In this document: piece after piece, positions 22,639 to 30,566 of the stretch | How positions within the stretch are numbered: position 1 is the stretch's first letter | How the letters are laid out: each line of letters starts with the position of its first letter | NCBI GenBank assembly: GCA_900557645.1 | Contig: USSZ01000011.1 | Location: 1 to 30,603, forward strand | Origin: an uncultured Eubacteriales bacterium | GTDB lineage: Bacteria > Bacillota > Clostridia > Christensenellales > UBA1242 | Reading direction: 5' to 3' | DNA length: 30,603 bases | Translations under genes and position numbers: made by a program | Notes under the pieces: generated by a model | Told to the model about the DNA's origin: nothing | Database searches by the model: none | Seen by the model: only the letters and a program-made list of their open reading frames with translations

Positions 22639-22722
22639 CAAATTGTGATAATAAAATTTTATTGTCATAAAATTTTATTAAATTCTGTTGAATTTGTATG
22701 CGTTGCATACTATCACAATTTG
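22639..22722 (+). repeat. Cloverleaf-like structured element copy B (downstream of dtd)
   Basis: 84 bases that fold completely. Outer stem CAAATTGTGATA / TATCACAATTTG (22639-22650 / 22711-22722, 12 bp perfect). Inside are three adjacent hairpins: 22650-22662 / 22667-22679 (13 bp, TGTC loop), 22680-22685 / 22690-22695 (AAATTC/GAATTT, TGTT loop) and 22696-22701 / 22705-22710 (GTATGC/GCATAC, GTT loop). Apart from one base shared by the outer and first stems, no junction base is left over. It starts three bases after the dtd stop. It is not a tRNA and lacks a terminal U run. It may be a structured RNA in the dtd 3' region or a small palindromic mobile repeat. Confidence 0.6.
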
Positions 22723-22757
22723 TTTAAAGAAGATATCATAATTTGTAAATTTATTTA

Positions 22758-22786
22758 TTGAAAATATAAGATTGTTATGTTATAAT
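22758..22786 (+). promoter_or_regulatory. Promoter for the hypothetical gene at 22803
   Basis: TTGAAA (22758-22763), 17-base spacer, TATAAT (22781-22786), then a GAGGTAG ribosome binding site before the ATG. The transcript leader would be very short, about ten bases. Confidence 0.7.
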
Positions 22787-22802
22787 TATTTTGAGGTAGA
22801 AA

Positions 22803-23537
22803 ATGAGAGAAAAAGCAAAAGTTGCAAAAGAAATTCAAGAAAGATTGCATGAAATTAAATATGGTGTAGAATATGCTTATGAATTAACAAAAAAATATAA
22901 TAATCCAACTATTTCACAATATAGAGAAATTAGAGAAGCAGTTTCTAAATTCTATGATGATGAATCTTATACTGAATATATTAGAATGTATCCTTATGAC
23001 TTCGTAAAATCAATGTATGGATCTTTAGAGAGTAAATTTAATCATGGTTCTTATAAAAAGTATTTTAAAAGTTTCAATAAAGAATTGAAAGAAAAAGGAA
23101 TAGATATTGACCAATTAATAGGTTATAAAATAGAGGATTTTTCAAATTATTGTAATGGAAGGATTGAATTTTTTAAGAAGTTAGAAAAAATTTTATATGT
23201 AATTGCTAGACATTTATATCAAGATAAAGATGTGAATTTTGTAAATTTTGTTCAATCAAAATTTGAAAAAGAATTTGATAAATTTGAAGATGTAACAACT
23301 GTTGAAGATTTAAAGAAAAATAATATTTTGAAAAAATTAGAAAAAATTGATTATAACAATAATGTTGATTTCTTGTTTGATACTATAAGGAATTATGAAG
23401 CAGAATTTTTAAAAAACCAAAAATTAGAAGAAATGAAAAGTAAGCAATTTGCCACGACAAAAACAAAACAAAATCAAATGAATATTGAGAAAGAAATAAC
23501 AACTAATGTTGAATATGAAACTATTGAAAGAGAATAA
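22803..23537 (+). CDS. Hypothetical protein, helical and charged
   Basis: 244 residues, not recognised. It is rich in Lys, Glu, Phe, Tyr and Asn, with no signal peptide or membrane helix, and looks mainly helical. The middle has many aromatic residues (YTEYIRMYPYDFVKSMYGSL, about residues 58-77). The C-terminal 45 residues (from about KLEEMKSKQ) are polar and probably disordered. Codon use and A+T content are more extreme than in the ribosomal genes. Own promoter and terminator show it is an independent unit. No function can be proposed. Confidence 0.75.
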   Translation: MREKAKVAKEIQERLHEIKYGVEYAYELTKKYNNPTISQYREIREAVSKFYDDESYTEYIRMYPYDFVKSMYGSLESKFNHGSYKKYFKSFNKELKEKGIDIDQLIGYKIEDFSNYCNGRIEFFKKLEKILYVIARHLYQDKDVNFVNFVQSKFEKEFDKFEDVTTVEDLKKNNILKKLEKIDYNNNVDFLFDTIRNYEAEFLKNQKLEEMKSKQFATTKTKQNQMNIEKEITTNVEYETIERE

Positions 23538-23550
23538 AGATATTTAGAAG

Positions 23551-23587
23551 AAAAAAAGGTTATCCATTTTGAGATGGTCTTTTTTTT
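23551..23587 (+). terminator. Terminator after the hypothetical gene
   Basis: AGGTTATC (23557-23564) pairs with GATGGTCT (23573-23580) through three G-U pairs, extended by an A run against the T run 23580-23587. The G-U pairs only hold for the plus-strand transcript. Confidence 0.75.
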
Positions 23588-23639
23588 ATAAACTTAAATA
23601 AAGTTAGATTTTAATTTTTTGATTAATAAGGAGTTAATT

Positions 23640-23885
23640 ATGAATGAAAAAGATAATGAAATAAAAGAAATCAATCTTAATGAGAATACACCAAGACCTA
23701 AACGCAAATATTTGCAAGGGGTATTTTGTTCGTTTTTGTTTTTATTTGGAATTATACTTATTGCACTTCTTTACCCTTATGGTACTTATGAACGTAAAAC
23801 TGCTTTTAGAGGTTTTGGTATTGCACTTGCTTGTTTTTGGGGAGGCTTGATTGTAATAGGCTTGATTGTCAGTGCTGTAAACTAA
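23640..23885 (+). CDS. Small membrane protein, two predicted helices
   Basis: 81 residues, not recognised. A charged N-terminal tail (about 1-23, ending RPKRKY) precedes a first helix (about 25-45), a short loop YGTYERKTAFRG and a second helix (about 58-80). The positive residues before helix 1 suggest a cytoplasmic N-terminus. AAGGAG at 23628-23633 supports the ATG at 23640; an upstream in-frame TTG lies before that site and is unlikely. Followed by a clear terminator. Confidence 0.72.
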   Translation: MNEKDNEIKEINLNENTPRPKRKYLQGVFCSFLFLFGIILIALLYPYGTYERKTAFRGFGIALACFWGGLIVIGLIVSAVN

Positions 23886-23915
23886 ATTTTTTTAATAGAT
23901 AAGATAATTGATTTG

Positions 23916-23942
23916 AAACTGACTGATATTTGTCAGTTTTTT
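23916..23942 (+). terminator. Terminator after the small membrane protein gene
   Basis: AAACTGAC (23916-23923) / GTCAGTTT (23932-23939) with an eight-base loop and a run of T. Confidence 0.88.
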
Positions 23943-24001
23943 TGTTTTAATACTTAAGGCTTTTTAATTTTTTATTCTTTTTAATGAATGACAATCTTTA
24001 T

Positions 24002-24029
24002 TTGACTTTTTCTCAAAATGTTATATAAT
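24002..24029 (+). promoter_or_regulatory. Promoter of the PHP-whiA-dnaE-pfk operon
   Basis: TTGACT (24002-24007), 16-base spacer, TATAAT (24024-24029). The leader, about 60 bases, contains a 9-bp perfect hairpin TTACATAAA/TTTATGTAA (24045-24053 / 24062-24070) ending 15 bases before the GGAGG of the first gene. Confidence 0.75.
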
Positions 24030-24097
24030 TAAAATAATGATAATTTACATAAATTCATTTTTTTATGTAATTAAACTTGGTGATTGGAGGCTTATTT

Positions 24098-24859
24098 ATG
24101 ATATTATTTGGTGATTATCATACGCATACAAAATATTCTAGACATAATCATGGAAAAGGAACAATACTTGAAAATGCTTCAGTGGCTTTAAACAAAGGTC
24201 TTAAGCAAATTGCAATTACTGACCATGGGTTTAACCACAAGTATTATGGTGTGCGTAGAAAAGATATTGCTGATGTCAAAGAAGATATTTTAAATGCTAA
24301 AGAAGTTACTGGTGTTGATATTCTTTTGGGAGTTGAAGCAAATTTAATCTCATGTGATGGACAAATTGATATTATAGAACAAGATTTTGAATTTTTAGAT
24401 ATTTTACTTATGGGACATCATAAAATGGTTAAAATGGCGACAACAAGAGATGCTTTAGATTTAACGTGGGCAAACTTTTTTGGTTCTCCTTATGCTCCAA
24501 GTCAAGAAAGAATTAATAGAAATACAACTGCTTTTTTAAAGGCTCTTGATAAATATCCAATTGACATTATTACTCATTTAAACTATGGTTGCCCAACAGA
24601 TACTCTGGCCGTTGCTAAAATGGCTAAAGAGAAAGGAACTTTTGTAGAACTTAATGGCAAAAGAATAAATTTTACAGACCAAGAACTTGAAATTATGGCA
24701 AGTGAAGGTGTTAAGTTTATAGTTAACTCTGATGCCCATTCTCCTTACAGGGTGGGTGAATGTAATAATGCTATGAATATAATTTTCAGATTAGGGCTTC
24801 CTTTATCACAAATTGTTAATATTGACAAACTACCAAAATTTTCATCTAAACGAGGCTGA
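24098..24859 (+). CDS. PHP domain phosphoesterase (YcdX/histidinol phosphatase-like)
   Basis: 253 residues forming one PHP domain, a trinuclear metal hydrolase of phosphate esters. Metal-binding motifs appear in order: DYHTH (H8, H10), ITDHG (D42, H43), GVEAN (E80), GHH (H107, H108), THLNYG and NSDAH near the C-terminus. The start at 24098 follows GGAGG at seven bases; the in-frame TTG at 24077 lies before that site. The real substrate is unknown; no other histidine gene is nearby. The stop lies two bases before whiA. Confidence 0.85.
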   Translation: MILFGDYHTHTKYSRHNHGKGTILENASVALNKGLKQIAITDHGFNHKYYGVRRKDIADVKEDILNAKEVTGVDILLGVEANLISCDGQIDIIEQDFEFLDILLMGHHKMVKMATTRDALDLTWANFFGSPYAPSQERINRNTTAFLKALDKYPIDIITHLNYGCPTDTLAVAKMAKEKGTFVELNGKRINFTDQELEIMASEGVKFIVNSDAHSPYRVGECNNAMNIIFRLGLPLSQIVNIDKLPKFSSKRG

Positions 24860-24861
24860 TT

Positions 24862-25827
24862 GTGAGTTTTGCTAAAAATAGTAAGTTAGAAATTATTGAA
24901 AATGAAATTGAGGACGCAGATTGTGCTCAATCTTTTTTGTCGGGATTATTGCATGCTTGTGGAAGTATAAATAAAAATAACGAGGGAATAAGGGTTGATA
25001 TTGTAACTGATTTTAAAGAAATTTTTGAATTTTTAAATACAATTATTGTTAAGTTATATGGAGAAAATTTAACTCTTGAAATATCTGATGACTATATAAT
25101 AAACAAAACTGTTTATTATAGAATTAAATTTCCAATAGATATTTCAATGCAAATATTGAAAGATTGTGGGCTGATTGAACAATCAGGTCAATTTTCTTTA
25201 GTTTCTGGAGTTGACGAGAACCTTATTGCTGATGATGAAACAAAAAAGGCTTTTGTCAAAGGGGCTTATGTTGGTTGTGCAACGTCAAGTATAAAGTTGA
25301 GTGAACTGGGTTCTCAACTTCCTACAACGGGTTATCATCTTGAGTTTTCTTCTCATTCAAAAGAATTTTTGGAAGGGTTAAGTAAAGTTTTGGAATATTT
25401 TGAAATTACTTGCAGAATGGTAACAAGAAAAAAAATATTTGTTTTATATTTAAAAGATAGCGAGGCTATAAAAGATTTGCTTGCTTTAGTGGGGGCAAAT
25501 CAAAGTGTTCTTGAACTTTCAGATGAAATGGCAAAACGTGGACTTAGAAATACTGTTAATCGTCAAGTTAATTGCATTAATGCTAACATTAGTAAAACAG
25601 TTGAAGCCAGTTTAAAGCAAATTCATGCTATAAATTATATTAATAAAAAAATCGGACTTGATAGCCTTCCTGAAGATTTGCAAGAAGTTGCTGTTTTGCG
25701 TCTTGCTAATCCTCAAGAAAGTATGGAAGAATTGTTAAAATTATCGACTATAAAATTAACAAAAAGTGGATTAAATCATAGATTTAGAAGAATATTAAAA
25801 ATAGCAGATATACTTAAAGATAAATAA
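24862..25827 (+). CDS. whiA: Sporulation/cell-division regulator WhiA
   Basis: DNA-binding protein conserved in Gram-positive bacteria, with an N-terminal domain related to LAGLIDADG endonucleases and a C-terminal helix-turn-helix. It starts with GTG (MSFAKNSKLEII), matching the family's MSF opening and preceded by GAGG. The N-terminal LSGLLHACGSIN and the C-terminal RQVNCINANISKTVEASLKQ, then LPEDLQEVAVLRLANP and LSTIKLTKSGLNHRFRR are diagnostic. 321 residues. It usually follows rapZ-yvcK; here it follows a PHP gene instead. Confidence 0.95.
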   Translation: MSFAKNSKLEIIENEIEDADCAQSFLSGLLHACGSINKNNEGIRVDIVTDFKEIFEFLNTIIVKLYGENLTLEISDDYIINKTVYYRIKFPIDISMQILKDCGLIEQSGQFSLVSGVDENLIADDETKKAFVKGAYVGCATSSIKLSELGSQLPTTGYHLEFSSHSKEFLEGLSKVLEYFEITCRMVTRKKIFVLYLKDSEAIKDLLALVGANQSVLELSDEMAKRGLRNTVNRQVNCINANISKTVEASLKQIHAINYINKKIGLDSLPEDLQEVAVLRLANPQESMEELLKLSTIKLTKSGLNHRFRRILKIADILKDK

Positions 25828-25839
25828 AAGGGGACAATA

Positions 25840-28800
25840 ATGAAAGATTTTGTGCATTTACATTTACATACTGAATTTAGTTTACTTGATGGGCTTGCAC
25901 GTATCAATAAACTTGTTGATATTGTTAAAGAAAGAGGTTGGAAAGCCGTTGCAATAACTGACCATGGTAATATGTATGGTGCAATAAAATTTTTTGAAGC
26001 CTGTGTAATGAATGGTATTAAACCTATTATTGGTGAAGAATTTTATATCTGTCATGATATGAAATCTCGTTCTAATAGAGAAGATACAGGGCATTTAATT
26101 TTGCTTGCTAAAAATAACACTGGATATCAAAATTTATTAAAATTATCATCTTATGCTTTTTTAGATGGTATGTATTATAAGCCAAGAATAGATTATAAAC
26201 TTCTTGAAAAACATAGTGAGGGACTTATTTGTCTTTCTGCCTGTCTTGCAGGACATATTCCTCAACTTATTTTAAAAAGGCAGTTTGATGAGGCTGATAA
26301 ACTTGCTTTATGGTATAAAAATTTGTTTGGTGATGATTTTTATTTAGAAATTCAAAATCATAACATTCCAGAAGAAAAAGAAGTGTTGCTTGGACTTACA
26401 GAAATGAGTGAAAGGTTAAATATACCTATGGTCGCAACTAATGACGTGCATTATTTGAATAAGGAAGACCATGATCTTCAAGATGTTTTGATGTGCGTTC
26501 AAATGGGCAAAACCTTTGATGATCCTGACCGAATGAAATTTCAGACAAAAGAGTTTTATTTAAAAACTTATGAGGAAATGGAAGAGGCTTTGCCAGGCTA
26601 TCAAGATGCACTTGATAGGACAATAGAAATCGCTAATAAATGTAATATAAGCATCAGGACAAAATCTTTGAGAGAGGCTGCAGAAGCAGGAAATACAAAT
26701 ATACCTGATGAAGATAAATTGGGTGCGACAGACAACTTTATCCCTAAATATATTCCTGATACAGGGGAAACACCTTATGAATTCTTATCAAGAATGGCAT
26801 GGGAAGGTTTGGCTGCAAAATATAAAGAAGTCCCAAAAGAATATGAAGAAAGGCTTGAAATGGAACTTTCTACTATTAATAAACTTGGTTATGTTGAATA
26901 CTTCTTGATTGTTTGGGATTATATAAATTTTGCAAGACAAAATGATATTCCTGTTGGTCCAGGACGTGGTTCAGGGGCTGGAAGTTTGGTTGCTTACACA
27001 ACTGGTATTACTCAAGTTGACCCAATGAAATATGAATTATTCTTTGATAGATTCATTAATCCAGAACGTGTATCCATGCCCGACTTTGATGTTGACTTTT
27101 GTATGGATAGACGTGGTGAAGTTATTGAATATGCAAAACGAAGATATGGTTCTGACCATGTTTCAAACATTGTTACCTTCGGTAATATGCAGGCAAAAAA
27201 TGCAATCAAAGATGTTGCTAGAGTTTTAAGATTTCCTTATTCTGAAGTAGATAAAATCACTAAAGAAATTCCAGGAAAACCTCTTAGAAAACCTCCTGTT
27301 TTAAAATATTATTTTGGGAAAACAGGGAAGGAAGAAGATAAACAATTTATAATTCCAGAACTTGTCAGAATGTATGAAGAAGATGATCAAGTTCAAAAAA
27401 TTGTTGATATGGCGATCAAACTTGAAGGAGTTCCTAGAAATGTTTCAATGCATGCTGCAGGTGTTTTAATTGCACCTGATCCAGTTTTTGACCATGTGCC
27501 TATGGCAAAGAGTGGAGAAGATGAAATAACGCAATTTGATATGACTGAACTTGAGCATTTGGGACTTCTTAAGATGGACTTTTTAGGATTAAGAACTCTT
27601 ACAGATATTCATAAAGCCATTCAATATATAAAAGAAGATTATGGAGTAGAAATTGATTTCTCAAAAATGGATTATAATGATCCTACAGTTTTTGAATTGA
27701 TAAGTTCTGGTAATACAGAGGCAGTTTTTCAACTTGAAAGTGGTGGTATGAAAAAGTTCATGAAAGATTTGCAACCTACATCACTTGAAGACATTATCGC
27801 AGGTATTTCATTATATCGTCCAGGTCCTATGGATTTTATTCCTAAATTTATAAAAGGAAAGAAAAATCCAGAACAAATTGAATATGACGATCCTTGTCTT
27901 GTTCCTATATTAAGTAACACATATGGTTGTATTGTTTACCAAGAACAGGTTATGAAAATATTTCAGGTAATGGCAGGATTTAGTCTAGGTGGGGCTGATA
28001 ATGTTCGCCGAATTATGAGTAAGAAAAAGCCTGAAAAATTGCCTCCAGAAAAGAAAAAATTCATTTATGGGTGGACAGATCCAGAAGGTAAATTAAAACC
28101 TATACCTGGGGCTTTGGCTCTGGGACATGATGAAAAAGTTGCAGAAAAAGTATTTGAACAAATGGCAAAGTTTGCTGGTTATGCTTTTAATAAATCACAT
28201 GCGGCAGCATACGCTTATGTTGCATACCAAACTGGATATTTAAAAGCACATTATGAAGTTGAGTATTTAACTGCTGTATTGAACAATAGAATTAGTGATG
28301 CTGGAGCAGTAAAAAAATATACAAATTATGCCAGAAAAGAAGGGTTTGCCATATTGCCACCAGATATAAATAAATCAGTAACAGAGTTTAGAGTTGAAAA
28401 TGGTGGAATTCGTTTTGGTTTGGGGGCTTTGAAGCATGTAGGGACAGGTCTTATAGATATAATTGTTGCAGAAAGAAATAAAAATGGTGAATTTAAAAGT
28501 ATAGATGATTTATTAAGGCGTGTAACATCAAATTCATTGAATAAAAAATCATTGGAAAGTTTAATTTTAAGTGGTGCTTTTTCTTGTTTTGGCAAATATA
28601 GATCACAACTTATGGATGTTTTTCCTGCTTATATGGATATGATAAGCACAGATAGAAAATCTAGAGAGTCTGGCCAAATATCTTTCTTTGATACTTTTGA
28701 ACAAGAAACTCAAGTTGTGAACACTATTGAATATCCTAATATTAAAGAATACAATAAAGAATCTTTATTAAAGTTTGAAAAAGAGTATGTAGGGATATAT

Positions 28801-29463
28801 CTTTCAGGACACCCACTAGATGATTATTTAGATAAATATGATTCATTTAATTTCACGTCTGATATGATTTCAACATCTGATGATGAAAGTTTCGCTGATG
28901 ATGAAGAAGGTGGAATGATGACTTATTCTCAAGAAGATGCAGAGATTGACGGACAAGAAAATTCAATGCAAGTTCAAGATGGAATGCAAGTAACGTGTGG
29001 TGGAATTATAACAAATGTGAAAAAGATAATGAAATCTGGAACAATGGCTATATTAACAATTGAAGATATTTATGGCACATTTGATGTAATGTTATTTAGC
29101 AAACTTTATGGAAAGTTTAAGGATATTGCTGTTGAAGATAAAATGGTTACTGTAAGGGGACGAATTTCTATCAGAGATGGAAAATCACCCGTGGTTGTTG
29201 CTGAAAATATAATTCCTTGGGAAAAGGCTGAAGAAAAAGAAGTAGAAGTAAAAAAAGTATATTTAAGGTTTGACACAAAAAATATTGATGTATATAATAG
29301 TGTTAAAAAGATTACAGCAAGTTATCCTGGACAGGCTTCAATAATAATTAAATGTTTGTCATCAAAACAAGTATTTTCATTTAATGCAAAAGTTGATATA
29401 AACAATTATTTGATTAATGAATTGATAGGATTGCTAGGAGAAGAAAACGTAGTTATAAAATAG
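25840..29463 (+). CDS. dnaE: DNA polymerase III subunit alpha
   Basis: Replicative polymerase of family C. N-terminal PHP domain with HLHLHTEFS (H6, H8, H10) and AITDHGNMYG, so its metal ligands look kept. The palm motif PGRGSGAGSLVAYTTGI precedes the catalytic PDFDVDF (residues 414-420). Further on are RPGPMDFIPKFI, YQEQVM and the HhH region. A C-terminal OB fold lies near residues 1045-1125. 1207 residues, at the long end, with an Asp/Glu-rich insert near residues 1009-1045. No proofreading exonuclease is inserted, so it is DnaE, not PolC. Confidence 0.96.
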   Translation: MKDFVHLHLHTEFSLLDGLARINKLVDIVKERGWKAVAITDHGNMYGAIKFFEACVMNGIKPIIGEEFYICHDMKSRSNREDTGHLILLAKNNTGYQNLLKLSSYAFLDGMYYKPRIDYKLLEKHSEGLICLSACLAGHIPQLILKRQFDEADKLALWYKNLFGDDFYLEIQNHNIPEEKEVLLGLTEMSERLNIPMVATNDVHYLNKEDHDLQDVLMCVQMGKTFDDPDRMKFQTKEFYLKTYEEMEEALPGYQDALDRTIEIANKCNISIRTKSLREAAEAGNTNIPDEDKLGATDNFIPKYIPDTGETPYEFLSRMAWEGLAAKYKEVPKEYEERLEMELSTINKLGYVEYFLIVWDYINFARQNDIPVGPGRGSGAGSLVAYTTGITQVDPMKYELFFDRFINPERVSMPDFDVDFCMDRRGEVIEYAKRRYGSDHVSNIVTFGNMQAKNAIKDVARVLRFPYSEVDKITKEIPGKPLRKPPVLKYYFGKTGKEEDKQFIIPELVRMYEEDDQVQKIVDMAIKLEGVPRNVSMHAAGVLIAPDPVFDHVPMAKSGEDEITQFDMTELEHLGLLKMDFLGLRTLTDIHKAIQYIKEDYGVEIDFSKMDYNDPTVFELISSGNTEAVFQLESGGMKKFMKDLQPTSLEDIIAGISLYRPGPMDFIPKFIKGKKNPEQIEYDDPCLVPILSNTYGCIVYQEQVMKIFQVMAGFSLGGADNVRRIMSKKKPEKLPPEKKKFIYGWTDPEGKLKPIPGALALGHDEKVAEKVFEQMAKFAGYAFNKSHAAAYAYVAYQTGYLKAHYEVEYLTAVLNNRISDAGAVKKYTNYARKEGFAILPPDINKSVTEFRVENGGIRFGLGALKHVGTGLIDIIVAERNKNGEFKSIDDLLRRVTSNSLNKKSLESLILSGAFSCFGKYRSQLMDVFPAYMDMISTDRKSRESGQISFFDTFEQETQVVNTIEYPNIKEYNKESLLKFEKEYVGIYLSGHPLDDYLDKYDSFNFTSDMISTSDDESFADDEEGGMMTYSQEDAEIDGQENSMQVQDGMQVTCGGIITNVKKIMKSGTMAILTIEDIYGTFDVMLFSKLYGKFKDIAVEDKMVTVRGRISIRDGKSPVVVAENIIPWEKAEEKEVEVKKVYLRFDTKNIDVYNSVKKITASYPGQASIIIKCLSSKQVFSFNAKVDINNYLINELIGLLGEENVVIK

Positions 29464-29480
29464 ATAAAATTGAGGGGATT

Positions 29481-30413
29481 ATGAAAATTCTTGTGTTAAC
29501 TAGTGGTGGCGATGCACCTGGGATGAATATGGTTTTGTATTGCTTATACAAAAGATTTTATGGTAATATTTATGCTTGTAGGGCTGGTTTTAAAGGTTTA
29601 ATAAACAATGATATATTGCCTTTAAAAGAATTTAAACCACATAAATTTATGAATGAAGCAGGAAGTGTTATTAAGTGTTCACGTTGTCCAAAATTTAAAA
29701 CTCGAGAAGGCTTTGCAAAAGCACTTGAAAATGCAAAACGTTTTGATTGTATCATAATTTTAGGTGGAAATGGCTCATATAAAGGGGCAAAAGAACTTGC
29801 AGAAAATGGGATAAAAACAATTTTTATCCCTTCTACTATTGATAATGATGTTGAAATAAGTGATTATAGTCAAGGATATCACACAGCAATAACTGCTTGC
29901 AGTAATTATATAAATTCCGTTATGCCTACAATGGATGCTTTTGATAGGTGCTGTGTGTTTGAAACAATGGGAAGAAAATGTAGTAAAATAGCAAGAAATG
30001 TTTTTAGAATGGTTGAATGTGATTACTTAATTCAAGATAAGTCAGATATTGATTATGAAAAAATTGCTGAAATTATAAAAAAACAAAATGGTAGGGGAAG
30101 GGCATCTTCTATAATAATTCGTGAAAATATAATAAAAATGACCACTTTTATTAAAAATTTGTCAAAATTATGCCCAAAAATAGAAATTAAAGGGTGTGTA
30201 ATAGGATATTTACAAAGGGGAACTAAACCAACTAGCGAAGAATTAGAATTTGCAAAACAATTTGCACGAAGAGCGATTATTGCTGTAACAAATGATTTTA
30301 AATGCACGGCAATATGTTATAAAGGTGGCGACTTTGAAGTTATAGGACTATTTCAAGAAGAAAAATCTAAAAATAGAATTATTGAATTATTTAAAAAGAA
30401 AACAGAAGAATAA
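29481..30413 (+). CDS. 6-phosphofructokinase family protein, divergent
   Basis: 310 residues of the PFK-A fold, at the usual pfkA place after dnaE. It keeps LTSGGDAPGMN (6-16), SRCPKF, STIDND (118-123, with the catalytic base D121), MGR (163-165), E215 and QRG (245-247). By hand alignment to E. coli PfkA, three otherwise conserved residues differ: D103 is N97 (GGNGS), R243 is K237 and H249 is Y243. In PfkA these serve magnesium and fructose 6-phosphate. Gly after N97 fits the ATP type, not the PPi type. It may be a weakened or re-purposed kinase, so I do not give the pfkA name. Confidence 0.85.
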   Translation: MKILVLTSGGDAPGMNMVLYCLYKRFYGNIYACRAGFKGLINNDILPLKEFKPHKFMNEAGSVIKCSRCPKFKTREGFAKALENAKRFDCIIILGGNGSYKGAKELAENGIKTIFIPSTIDNDVEISDYSQGYHTAITACSNYINSVMPTMDAFDRCCVFETMGRKCSKIARNVFRMVECDYLIQDKSDIDYEKIAEIIKKQNGRGRASSIIIRENIIKMTTFIKNLSKLCPKIEIKGCVIGYLQRGTKPTSEELEFAKQFARRAIIAVTNDFKCTAICYKGGDFEVIGLFQEEKSKNRIIELFKKKTEE

Positions 30414-30460
30414 AAATAGAACGCCCTCTGAAAAACTTACCGTTTCTCAGAGGGCATTCT
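30411..30460 (-). terminator. Terminator of the minus-strand gene at the right edge
   Basis: 19-bp stem 30418-30436 / 30442-30460 with a five-base loop. On the plus strand the stem has two C-A mismatches (30422/30456 and 30432/30446). On the minus strand both become G-U pairs, giving an unbroken stem followed by ATTTTTA (30417-30411). It therefore serves the minus-strand transcript first, though it may also slow transcription from the pfk side. Confidence 0.82.
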
Positions 30461-30566
30461 CATGTCTCTCTTTATGAATAATCGTCTGATAGTATCAAAG
30501 CAGTATCACAGAGCCTTTTGGCTCTCAAAATATTGCATTGCATCAATACTTTTCAGGGTTTGCAGA
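30461..30566 (-). other. 3' untranslated stretch of the minus-strand edge gene
   Basis: About 105 bases, richer in G+C than the rest of the window. It contains hairpins GAGCC/GGCTC (around 30510-30525, TTTT loop on the plus strand) and TATTG/CAATA near 30531-30548, and a repeated TGATACT on the minus strand. No open frame of interest is present. Confidence 0.45.

Noticed and set aside
22650..22680. Two AT-rich direct repeats as a CRISPR or satellite
   Set aside because: Only two copies four bases apart, best explained as the two arms of a 13-bp hairpin.
22639..22722. Cloverleaf element as a tRNA gene
   Set aside because: Stem lengths do not fit a tRNA, and there is no T-loop consensus, anticodon arm layout or CCA end.
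14650..24859. TGA as a tryptophan codon (Mollicutes-type code)
   Set aside because: secY, adk and the PHP gene end in TGA at expected lengths, and Trp is encoded by TGG throughout.
25882..28595. Several minus-strand frames of 60-89 codons within dnaE
   Set aside because: All are antisense to a strongly conserved polymerase gene and have no binding sites or family features.
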